From NCBI GenBank assembly GCA_044359885.1, contig JBIKLI010000173.1:1-9171 (forward strand): a stretch of DNA of 9,171 nucleotides, written 5' to 3'. The stretch comes from CAIOSQ01 sp044359885 (GTDB lineage Bacteria > Pseudomonadota > Alphaproteobacteria > CACIAM-22H2). Made by a program: the position numbers and the translations under genes. Below, piece by piece: positions 1 through 6,045 of the stretch. Each line of letters begins with the position of its first letter. The stretch's first letter is position 1. The notes below the pieces were generated by a model. It saw only the letters and a program-made list of their open reading frames with translations, was not told the origin of the DNA and made no database searches.

Positions 1-838
1 GCATCACGTCGCTGGCCGGATCCATATACTGGTCGATGATGTCGAAGTGATGGAAGCCCGGCGACACGACGACGCCGGGATCGCCGCCATGACGGCGCAG
101 ATGGTGGGCATAGCGGAACGACTGGTCGATCCAGTGCCACGGTTCGAGCCCGCCGGCGACGACCCAGACCGGGCAGCGCACGCGCGGCGGCAGGCGCTCG
201 TAGTCGTGGCGCGCGATCAGGTCGGGGGTGAGGCGGATATCGGCGTCGACGCTGGTCAGCGCCGCAGGCGCCGGGTCGTAGATCCCGCTCAGCAGCACCG
301 CGCCCGCGACGCCGTCGGCCGGATGGCCGCGCGCCGTCCAGTCGGTCGCCAGGACCGCGGCCGCCAGATGCGCGCCTGCCGAATGTCCGGACAGGGTGAT
401 CCGCGCCGGATCGCCGCCATGATCGGCGATGTGCTGGCGTGTCCACTCGGTCGCGCGGATCGCCGAGTCGACGACCCCGTCCAGCGTGACCGCCGGGCAG
501 AGCGCGTAGTTCGCGACCACAGCGCAGATGCCCGCATCGACCAGCGCGGCGGCGACGAAGGCGAAGTTGCGCTTGTCCTGCATCCGCCAGTAGCCGCCAT
601 GGAAGAAGACATGCACCGGCGCGCCCGGCGCCGCGGCCGGATAGACATCGACGCCATGCAGCGGATGCGGCCCGTAGGCGATGTCCGGAACGCAGCGCAG
701 CCGCGCGCGGGCGGCGGCGTTCGGCGCCTCGCGCCGCACCTGGCAGAGCTTGAAGTCGGGCACCGAGACCTGGGGATTGTACTGCCGCTCGTGCTCCGCC
801 GGGTCGAGCCCGTCCCATAGCCGCGCCTGCGCCGTCAT
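1..838 (-). CDS. Alpha/beta hydrolase, kynurenine formamidase/esterase-like (3' end off the left edge)
   Basis: The frame stays open from an ATG at 838 to the window edge, giving 279 codons without a stop, so the C-terminus is missing. The fold is shown by an HGGYW oxyanion-hole motif at residues 80-84, a nucleophile elbow GHSAG at 151-155 (Ser153), an acid candidate Glu232 in GGLEPW, and a late GFHHFD (His263 or His264). This combination is typical of the arylformamidase/BD-FAE-like esterase group, cytosolic enzymes that hydrolyse N-formylkynurenine or small esters. No tryptophan-catabolism gene is beside it, so the substrate is open. There is no signal peptide. The start is supported by a strong Shine-Dalgarno, GGAGGGGG at 851-844, five bases from the ATG. 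It diverges from the metY-like gene across 140 bases. Family call is firm; kynurenine specificity is only a guess. Confidence 0.85.
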   Translation of the reverse strand, partial: MTAQARLWDGLDPAEHERQYNPQVSVPDFKLCQVRREAPNAAARARLRCVPDIAYGPHPLHGVDVYPAAAPGAPVHVFFHGGYWRMQDKRNFAFVAAALVDAGICAVVANYALCPAVTLDGVVDSAIRATEWTRQHIADHGGDPARITLSGHSAGAHLAAAVLATDWTARGHPADGVAGAVLLSGIYDPAPAALTSVDADIRLTPDLIARHDYERLPPRVRCPVWVVAGGLEPWHWIDQSFRYAHHLRRHGGDPGVVVSPGFHHFDIIDQYMDPASDVM

Positions 839-843
839 CGCCG

Positions 844-851
844 CCCCCTCC
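844..851 (-). promoter_or_regulatory. Strong Shine-Dalgarno of the left-edge hydrolase
   Basis: Minus-strand GGAGGGGG lies five bases before the ATG at 838. It is the best ribosome binding site in the window and fixes the start of the minus-strand hydrolase. Confidence 0.7.
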
Positions 852-919
852 GCTCGCAACCGGACCACGTTTCTATCACGGCGCGCGTCCGGCGCATGCC
901 GCCGATCGACGGGCGCCGG

Positions 920-949
920 ATGACAGGCGCCGGCCAACGGCGCTACATC
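920..949 (+). promoter_or_regulatory. Candidate housekeeping promoter of metY-hemB
   Basis: ATGACAG (920-926) and GCTACATC (942-949), separated by 15 bases, resemble the Caulobacter biosynthetic/housekeeping promoter consensus as I recall it (TTGACGS then GCTANAWC). The -10 octamer fits fully and the -35 matches five of seven positions. Transcription would begin near 956, leaving a leader of about 20 bases that contains the AGGAG at 965-969. The same arrangement recurs before the DMT transporter pair. This is pattern matching only. Confidence 0.4.
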
Positions 950-978
950 TTGGGTGCGAGAAGCAGGAGATCCGCGCC

Positions 979-2271
979 ATGCCGACGAAGAGCCGCCATC
1001 CCGAGACCGTGGTCCTCCACGCCGGTTACCGTTCCGACCCGGCGACGACCGCCGTCGCGGTCCCGATCTACCAGACGACGAGCTACCAGTTCGACTCGCC
1101 CGAGCGGGCCGCGAACCTGTTCGCGCTCAAGGAACTCGGGAACATCTACACGCGGATCATGAACCCGACCTTGGCCGTGCTCGAGGAGCGGATCGCGCAG
1201 CTCGAAGGCGGCGTCGCGGCGCTGGCGCTTGGCTCGGGGCAGGCCGCGTCGCTGTTCGCGGTCCAGAACATCTGCCAGGCCGGAGACAATTTCGTCGCCT
1301 CGACCGATCTCTACGGCGGCACCTGGAACCTCTTCGCGCACACGATGCGGCAGATGGGGATCGAATGCCGGTTCGTGGATCCGGCCGATCCCGAGAATTT
1401 CCGCCGCGCCACCGACGCGCGCACCCGCTGCTACTACGCCGAGACGCTGCCCAATCCGAAGCTGCACGTGTTCCCGATCGCCGAGGTGGCGCGGATCGGA
1501 CGCGAACTCGGCGTGCCGCTGATCATGGACAACACCGCCGCACCGATCCTGTGCCGGCCGCTCGACCTGGGCGCCGCCGTGGTCATGCATTCGACCACAA
1601 AGTGGATCGGCGGCCACGGCACGTCGATCGGCGGCGTGGTCGTCGACGGGGGCAATTTCGACTGGGAGGCGCATGCCGCGCGCCACCCGCTGCTCAATAC
1701 GCCGGACCCGAGCTACCACGGCGCGGTCTGGACCCAGGCGGTAAAGCCGCTCGGGCCGATCGCCTACATCATCAAGATGCGGGTGACGCTGCTGCGGGAC
1801 ATGGGCGCCGCCATGAGCCCGTTCAACGCCTTCATGTTCATCCAGGGGCTGGAGACGCTGCCGCTGCGCCTGCGTCAGCACTGCGCCAACGCCGCCATCG
1901 TGGCGTCCCATCTGGCACGCCATCCGAAGGTCGCGCGGGTGATCTATCCGGGGCTGATGACCGGCGAGCTGCGGCGGCGCGCCGATGCGGCGCTCGCCAA
2001 CGGCTACGGTTCGCTGGTCGGCGCCGAGCTCGCCGGCGGTCGCGACGCCGGGCGGCGCTTCATCGAGAAGCTGCAGATGTTCTACCACGTGGCCAATATC
2101 GGCGATGCGCGCTCGCTCGCGATCCATCCCGCGTCCACCACCCACTCCCAGCTCACCGCCGAGGAGCAGCTCAAGACCGGTGTCACAGACGGCTATGTGC
2201 GGCTGTCGATCGGGCTCGAGCACCCGGACGACATCCTGGCCGATCTCGACCAGGCGCTGGCCGCGACATGA
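979..2271 (+). CDS. metY: O-acetylhomoserine sulfhydrylase-type PLP enzyme (Cys/Met metabolism family)
   Basis: This 430-residue cytosolic enzyme of the trans-sulfuration (Cys/Met metabolism PLP) family most likely makes homocysteine from an O-acylhomoserine and sulfide in methionine synthesis. Visible landmarks are YTRIMNPT (57-64, phosphate-contacting Tyr57 and Arg59 of the neighbouring subunit), the SGQAA loop (86-90), YGGT (112-115), MDNT with the pyridine-nitrogen Asp184, the Schiff-base lysine Lys208 in HSTTKW, and the substrate-carboxylate Arg408 in VRLSIG. The GNIYTRIMNPT and GGHGTSIGG signatures, the SPFNAF segment (280-285) and the 430-residue length fit MetY better than the roughly 390-residue MetZ, MetB or methionine gamma-lyase. 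Acetyl versus succinyl substrate, and synthesis versus lyase activity, cannot be settled from sequence. The start has AGGAG nine bases upstream. Its TGA overlaps the ATG of hemB. Confidence 0.87.
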   Translation: MPTKSRHPETVVLHAGYRSDPATTAVAVPIYQTTSYQFDSPERAANLFALKELGNIYTRIMNPTLAVLEERIAQLEGGVAALALGSGQAASLFAVQNICQAGDNFVASTDLYGGTWNLFAHTMRQMGIECRFVDPADPENFRRATDARTRCYYAETLPNPKLHVFPIAEVARIGRELGVPLIMDNTAAPILCRPLDLGAAVVMHSTTKWIGGHGTSIGGVVVDGGNFDWEAHAARHPLLNTPDPSYHGAVWTQAVKPLGPIAYIIKMRVTLLRDMGAAMSPFNAFMFIQGLETLPLRLRQHCANAAIVASHLARHPKVARVIYPGLMTGELRRRADAALANGYGSLVGAELAGGRDAGRRFIEKLQMFYHVANIGDARSLAIHPASTTHSQLTAEEQLKTGVTDGYVRLSIGLEHPDDILADLDQALAAT

Positions 2272-3275
2272 CCCGCGCCCCCGCCGACTGGGGTGCGTTT
2301 CCGCGCACCCGCCTGCGGCGCAACCGTCGCGACGCGTGGTCGCGCGCGATGGTGCGCGAGACGCGTCTCGATCCCAGCGACCTGATCTGGCCCGTCTTCG
2401 TCGCCGAAGGCCGGGCGCAGCGCATCGCCATCGCCTCGATGCCGGGCGTCGCGCGGCTGTCGGTGGACGAACTGGTGAAGGACGCGCGCCGCGCCGCGAA
2501 GCTGGGAATTCCCGCCATCGCGCTGTTTCCCCAGACGCCGCCCGGCCGCAAGTCCGAGGACGGCGAGGAGGCCTGGAACCCGGACAATCTCGTCTGCCGG
2601 GCCGTGCGCGAACTCAAGCGCCGGGTGCCGGAGATCGGCGTGATGTGCGACGTCGCGCTGGATCCCTTCACCGTCCATGGCCATGACGGACTGGTCCGCG
2701 GCGGCCGGGTCGCCAACGACGAGACCGTGGCGGCGCTGGTGCGGCAGGCCCTGGTCCAGGCCGAGGCCGGCTGCGACATCGTCGCGCCGTCGGACATGAT
2801 GGACGGGCGGATCGCCGCGATCCGCGACGCGCTGGACGGTGGCGGGTACCAGCATGTGCGCATCATGAGCTACGCGGCGAAATATGCCTCGGCCTTCTAT
2901 GGTCCGTTCCGCGACGCGATCGGCTCGGGCCGCCAGCTCGGTCCCGAGGGCAAGCGCGGCTACCAGATGGACGCCGGCAACGCCGACGAGGCGCTGCGCG
3001 AGGTGGCGCTCGATATCGCCGAGGGCGCCGACATGGTGATGATCAAGCCGGGAATGCCGTATCTCGACATCGTCCGCCGCATCAAGGACGCGTTCGGCAT
3101 GCCGACCTTCGCCTACCAGGTCTCGGGCGAATACGCGATGATCGCCGGCGCCATCGAGCGCGGCTGGATGGATCGCGCGGCGGCGATGGAATCGCTGCTG
3201 GCCTTCAGGCGCGCCGGCGCCGACGGGGTGCTCACCTACTTCGCGCTGGAGATCGCCGCCGCCCTACGCGGCTGA
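2268..3275 (+). CDS. hemB: Delta-aminolevulinic acid dehydratase (porphobilinogen synthase)
   Basis: HemB condenses two 5-aminolevulinate molecules to porphobilinogen, the first common step of tetrapyrrole (haem, B12, bacteriochlorophyll) synthesis, in the cytosol. The 335-residue length is normal. The two active-site lysines are Lys205 in SYAAKYAS and Lys260 in MIKPGMP. The metal-site stretch 128-140 carries Asp128, Asp132 and Asp140 where zinc enzymes have cysteines, so this is the Asp-type enzyme, expected to use magnesium rather than catalytic zinc. An N-terminal arm FPRTRLRRNRR (11-21) fits the octamer-forming arm of the family. The ATG overlaps the TGA of the preceding gene (ATGA) and lacks a clear Shine-Dalgarno of its own, so translation is probably coupled. 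The open frame runs far upstream inside the metY-like gene, but HemB homology begins near this ATG. Its last 12 bases overlap the convergent hydrolase. Confidence 0.97.
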   Translation: MTRAPADWGAFPRTRLRRNRRDAWSRAMVRETRLDPSDLIWPVFVAEGRAQRIAIASMPGVARLSVDELVKDARRAAKLGIPAIALFPQTPPGRKSEDGEEAWNPDNLVCRAVRELKRRVPEIGVMCDVALDPFTVHGHDGLVRGGRVANDETVAALVRQALVQAEAGCDIVAPSDMMDGRIAAIRDALDGGGYQHVRIMSYAAKYASAFYGPFRDAIGSGRQLGPEGKRGYQMDAGNADEALREVALDIAEGADMVMIKPGMPYLDIVRRIKDAFGMPTFAYQVSGEYAMIAGAIERGWMDRAAAMESLLAFRRAGADGVLTYFALEIAAALRG

Positions 3276-4130
3276 GTCGGGTCCGCCGCCGAGGAAGGTC
3301 GTCACGGCCGCGATCTGGGCCTCGGCCATCAGCGCCGGGGCATGTCCGCATCCCGGCACATCCAGACGCCTGACGCGCGCCGGCCCCCCTCGCGCCATCC
3401 GCGCGGCGGTCTCCTCGGTCAGCAGATCGGATTGCTCCCCGCGGATCAGCAGGACATTCCTGTCGATCCGCTCCCAGACCGGCCAAAGATCGACATCGGC
3501 CGGCGGCGCGGCCAGGAAGGCCGTCGCGATGGCCGGATCGTGATGCAGGCGCCAGCCCGTCGGCGTCGCCACCGCGCCATGCGTCGCCAGATGCCGCCAT
3601 TGCGCGTCGGACAGCGGACCGAACGGGGCGGCGACCCGACGCAGATGCGCCTCGACCTCGGCCAGAGACGCGAAACGCGGATCGCCGCCGACATAGCCGG
3701 CGATCCGCGCCAGCGCCGCCTTGGGGATGAAGGCGCCGACATCGTTGAGGACGAGACGCGCGACCGGGTTGCGGGGCTGGGCAGCGATCATCATGCCGGC
3801 GATCCCGCCCATCGAAGTGCCGACCCAGTCGATCTCGGGCGCGTCGAGCCGCGCCAGAAGGGCGGCCAGCGCGCCGAGATAGACCGGAAAGGCGTAGAGC
3901 GCTGGATCCGGGAGCCAGGCGCTGCGGCCGCGTCCCGGAAAGTCGACGGCGATCACGCGACGGCCCTGCGCCGCGAGGCTGGCCGCGAGCGCGTCGAAAT
4001 CGCGGCCGTTGCGGGTCAGGCCATGGGCGCAGACCACCGGCCGGCCGCCGGACGGCCCCCATTCGGCATAGGCGAGATCGAAGAAGCCCTGCGGCAGCAG
4101 GAAGGGGACGTGTCTCAGGCGAGGATCCAT
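3264..4130 (-). CDS. Alpha/beta hydrolase fold protein, unknown substrate
   Basis: This complete 288-residue single-domain alpha/beta hydrolase has an oxyanion-hole HG at 36-37 (HGLTRNGRDF), a DFPGRGRS turn at 63-70, a nucleophile elbow GTSMGG at 104-109 (Ser106), a likely acid Asp235 in GEQSD, and the catalytic His263 in GCGHAP. A helical cap of roughly residues 135-215 lies between the core halves. It resembles the esterase/2-hydroxymuconate-semialdehyde-hydrolase-like branch; the substrate cannot be read from sequence. There is no signal peptide. The gene ends 12 bases inside the 3' end of hemB on the opposite strand, with no terminator hairpin seen between them. No convincing Shine-Dalgarno precedes the ATG, but a TATAGA box sits eight bases upstream, so the mRNA may be nearly leaderless. 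Confidence 0.9.
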   Translation of the reverse strand: MDPRLRHVPFLLPQGFFDLAYAEWGPSGGRPVVCAHGLTRNGRDFDALAASLAAQGRRVIAVDFPGRGRSAWLPDPALYAFPVYLGALAALLARLDAPEIDWVGTSMGGIAGMMIAAQPRNPVARLVLNDVGAFIPKAALARIAGYVGGDPRFASLAEVEAHLRRVAAPFGPLSDAQWRHLATHGAVATPTGWRLHHDPAIATAFLAAPPADVDLWPVWERIDRNVLLIRGEQSDLLTEETAARMARGGPARVRRLDVPGCGHAPALMAEAQIAAVTTFLGGGPDSAA

Positions 4131-4136
4131 GGCGTC

Positions 4137-4167
4137 GGTCTATACACCGCGTCCGCCGCGGCGTCGC
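4137..4167 (-). promoter_or_regulatory. Possible promoter giving a (near-)leaderless hydrolase mRNA
   Basis: On the minus strand, GCGACGC (4167-4161) and TATAGACC (4144-4137) could be -35 and -10 elements. A start point 6-7 bases after the -10 would fall at or within a few bases of the ATG at 4130. This agrees with the absence of a Shine-Dalgarno. The -35 match is weak, so this is tentative. Confidence 0.25.
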
Positions 4168-4199
4168 GCGAACGTCGCGGCGCCATGCGTTGTTGGCGC

Positions 4200-4229
4200 T
4201 GGACACGATCGGCGTCGCATCGCTAGATC
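4200..4229 (+). promoter_or_regulatory. Candidate housekeeping promoter of the DMT-DMT-acylase set
   Basis: TGGACAC (4200-4206), a 15-base spacer, then GCTAGATC (4222-4229) repeats the element order and exact spacing of the candidate before the metY-like gene. The -10 octamer fits the Caulobacter GCTANAWC form and the -35 matches TTGACA at five of six positions. The start would fall about 15-18 bases before the ATG at 4253. The rest of the 122-base gap (4131-4252) shows no gene or clear hairpin. Confidence 0.4.
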
Positions 4230-4252
4230 GCCCATCAGCCGTGCAGGTCCCG

Positions 4253-5149
4253 ATGTCGTCCCTTCCCGATGCGAGGACCCTTGCCCTCGCCGCCGCGATC
4301 CTCGCGCCGCTGACATGGTCGGTGGGCGGCGTGGTGATGCGCAGCGTCGAATCCGCCGGTGCCTGGGAACAGGTCGTCTGGCGCTCTCTGGGCGGGGCGC
4401 TCGCCGTTGCCGTCCTGCTCGCCCTGCGCGGCACCGCTCGCGCGGCGCTTGCCGTCCGGGCGGCGGGCTGGGCGGGGATCGCGAGCATGCTCTGCATCGC
4501 CGGGACCTTCGTCGTCCATGTCCTGGCGATGAATGCGACCAGCGTCGCGAACGTGCTGTTCCTGCAGACCGCCAGCCCCCTGCTGATGCCGCTGCTGGCC
4601 TGGGCGGTGCTGCGGGAAAAGCCCCACCGGCTGACATTCATCGCCGTCGCGGTCGCGATCGCCGGCCTGACGCCCATCGTCGCCGGTTCGGTCGGCGGAG
4701 GCAATTTCACGGGCGACATGCTCGCCCTGGCGTCCGCGGCCTGCGGTTCCGCGAACGTCCTGATCGTCCGCAGGCTGAGGAACCTGGACATGATGCCGGT
4801 CGCGGCCATCGCCGCCCTGCTCGCAGGCCTCGTCGCTGCCGCGATCGGCGCGCCGTCGGGCGTCGCACTCGCCGATGCGGTCGCCCTGATGCTGCTCGGC
4901 GCGCTGCAGATCGCCGTCGGGCTTACGCTTTTCTTCTACGCGCTTCGGCATCTTCCAGCCGCGCCGGTCGCCTTGCTGACCCTGCTGGAGCCGGTCGCGG
5001 GACCGATCCTGGTCTGGGCCGTGATCGGCGAGGTGCCCCCCACCGCCACGCTGTTCGGTGGCGCGCTCATCGCCGCCGCGATGGTCATTTCGGTCGGCGC
5101 GACGGCCGCAGCACATGCGCCGGCAGAACCGGCGGCGCGGCCGACATGA
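4253..5149 (+). CDS. EamA/DMT-family transporter, first of a tandem pair
   Basis: This 298-residue inner-membrane protein of the drug/metabolite transporter superfamily has two EamA repeats (roughly 10-140 and 150-285) and about ten hydrophobic helices. Repeat signatures are WRSLGG near residue 44, ATSVANVLFLQ near 94-104, and the second-repeat end RHLPAAPVALLTLLEPV with GPILVW. Members export amino acids, metabolites or drugs; the substrate cannot be inferred here. The ATG at 4253 was chosen because the hydrophobic EamA start follows directly and a predicted promoter lies just upstream. In-frame TTG 4190 and GTG 4241 are possible but add no family-like sequence, and 4190 lies upstream of the predicted promoter. 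AGG at 4245-4247 is a weak Shine-Dalgarno. Its TGA overlaps the ATG of the next gene. Family is firm, start moderately so. Confidence 0.88.
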   Translation: MSSLPDARTLALAAAILAPLTWSVGGVVMRSVESAGAWEQVVWRSLGGALAVAVLLALRGTARAALAVRAAGWAGIASMLCIAGTFVVHVLAMNATSVANVLFLQTASPLLMPLLAWAVLREKPHRLTFIAVAVAIAGLTPIVAGSVGGGNFTGDMLALASAACGSANVLIVRRLRNLDMMPVAAIAALLAGLVAAAIGAPSGVALADAVALMLLGALQIAVGLTLFFYALRHLPAAPVALLTLLEPVAGPILVWAVIGEVPPTATLFGGALIAAAMVISVGATAAAHAPAEPAARPT

Positions 5150-6045
5150 CCCCCGCGCCGTCGCCACAGGCGCTGCGGCGCCGCGGCCTCGTGCTGGCCA
5201 TCCTGGCCAATCTCTGTTTCAGCAGCGGCGGCTTCTGGATCCGGACGCTCGATGCGCCGCCCGGCGGGCACGAGATCGTCTTCTGGCGCTCGGTGGCGAT
5301 GACCGCGGTCCTGGCCCTGGTGCTGGCGGTCTGGCATCGCGGCCAGATGCTTGCCAAGATCCGGGCGGTCGGCCCCTGGGGCATCGTTTCGGCGGCCTTC
5401 CTCGCCTCGACCTTCTTCGCGTTCATCCTGTCGGTCACCCGGACCACCGTGGCCAACACGACGGTTGTCATGAGCCTGGCACCGCTGTTCGGCGCCGTCG
5501 CGGGGTTCCTGTTCCTGGGCGAACGCGTGGCGCTGCGCACCTGGATCGCGATCGCCGTCGCGGGGACCGGCCTCGCCGCGATGGTGCTCGACTCGCTGTC
5601 GGGCGATGGCCTGGCCGGGATCCTCTTCGCGCTCGGCGTGCCGTTCGGGCTGGCCGTGAACGTGGTCATCAACCGCCGTCATGGACAGCGTGTCGACATG
5701 GTGCCGACCGTGCTGATCGCCGGCCTGCTGTCGATCCCCGTGGCGTTGCCCCTCGCCCTGCCCTTCGAAGCCAGCGGTCGCGACATCGCCGTCATCCTCG
5801 TCATGGGCACGATCCAGCTCGGCGCCGGCTGTCTGCTGATCACCCTTGCCATGCGCCATCTTCCCGCGGTCGAGATCGGGCTGTTCACGCTGCTGGAGAC
5901 CGTCCTGGGGCCGGTCTGGGTCTGGCTCGCCTATGGCGAGGCCCCGACCGCGATGGCGCTGTCGGGCGGCGGCCTGATCGTCGGCGCGCTGCTTGTCAAC
6001 AGCCTCTTCGAGCGCAGGCGCGATGGGTCCGGCGGCGGCAGCTGA
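5146..6045 (+). CDS. EamA/DMT-family transporter, second of a tandem pair
   Basis: This 299-residue, about ten-helix EamA transporter is a diverged paralogue of the gene before it. Both share the WRS motif after the first loop (here FWRSVAM), a TTVAN/TSVAN segment ending the first repeat, and the second-repeat run RHLPA followed by LLE and GP with VW. The second half is the best conserved between the two. The gene begins in an ATGA overlap with its neighbour, without its own Shine-Dalgarno, so the two are probably translated together in fixed ratio. Whether they form a heteromer or export two substrates is unknown; EamA 10-TM proteins usually do not need a partner. The charged C-terminus (FERRRDG) should be cytoplasmic. 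Its last 23 bases overlap the acylase start. The reading frame is open further upstream but codes nothing there. Confidence 0.88.
   Translation: MTPAPSPQALRRRGLVLAILANLCFSSGGFWIRTLDAPPGGHEIVFWRSVAMTAVLALVLAVWHRGQMLAKIRAVGPWGIVSAAFLASTFFAFILSVTRTTVANTTVVMSLAPLFGAVAGFLFLGERVALRTWIAIAVAGTGLAAMVLDSLSGDGLAGILFALGVPFGLAVNVVINRRHGQRVDMVPTVLIAGLLSIPVALPLALPFEASGRDIAVILVMGTIQLGAGCLLITLAMRHLPAVEIGLFTLLETVLGPVWVWLAYGEAPTAMALSGGGLIVGALLVNSLFERRRDGSGGGS

Larger units (their letters stand above)
839..978. other. Divergent intergenic region between hydrolase and metY-like gene
   Basis: This 140-base gap drives two divergent genes. It holds the minus-strand Shine-Dalgarno (844-851), a promoter candidate for the plus strand (920-949), a plus-strand Shine-Dalgarno AGGAG (965-969, nine bases before ATG 979), and two copies of GGCGCCGG (912-919 and 926-933). 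A minus-strand GATAGAAA at 877-870 could be a -10 element for the hydrolase, but no good -35 precedes it. There is no A-rich SAM-II or SAM-V riboswitch-like core, which would otherwise be a reasonable expectation upstream of an alphaproteobacterial methionine gene. Confidence 0.6.

Noticed and set aside
78..422. 15-base direct repeat GGATCGCCGCCATGA at 78-92 and 408-422
   Set aside because: Both copies code the peptide HGGDP in the hydrolase at equivalent surface loops; ordinary codon bias explains the identity.
47..820. Plus-strand 257-codon frame opposite the left-edge hydrolase
   Set aside because: It has no recognisable motif; the minus strand carries a full set of alpha/beta hydrolase motifs over the same bases.
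839..978. SAM-II or SAM-V riboswitch upstream of the methionine gene
   Set aside because: The conserved A-rich core (CTAAAA-type) and pseudoknot partners are absent, and the leader predicted from the promoter candidate is too short.
943..2223. Long minus-strand open frame across the metY-like gene
   Set aside because: Composition is Arg/Asp/Gly-rich without motifs; it is an antisense shadow, as expected at high GC.
954..2267. Apparent 773-codon frame that would fuse extra sequence to HemB
   Set aside because: The frame is merely open inside metY. HemB family sequence begins near 2268 and the upstream part is low-complexity Arg/Ala/Gly with no homology.
4129..5145. Apparent N-terminal extension of the second DMT transporter
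   Set aside because: It is an out-of-frame shadow of the first transporter; the real start is the ATGA at 5146.
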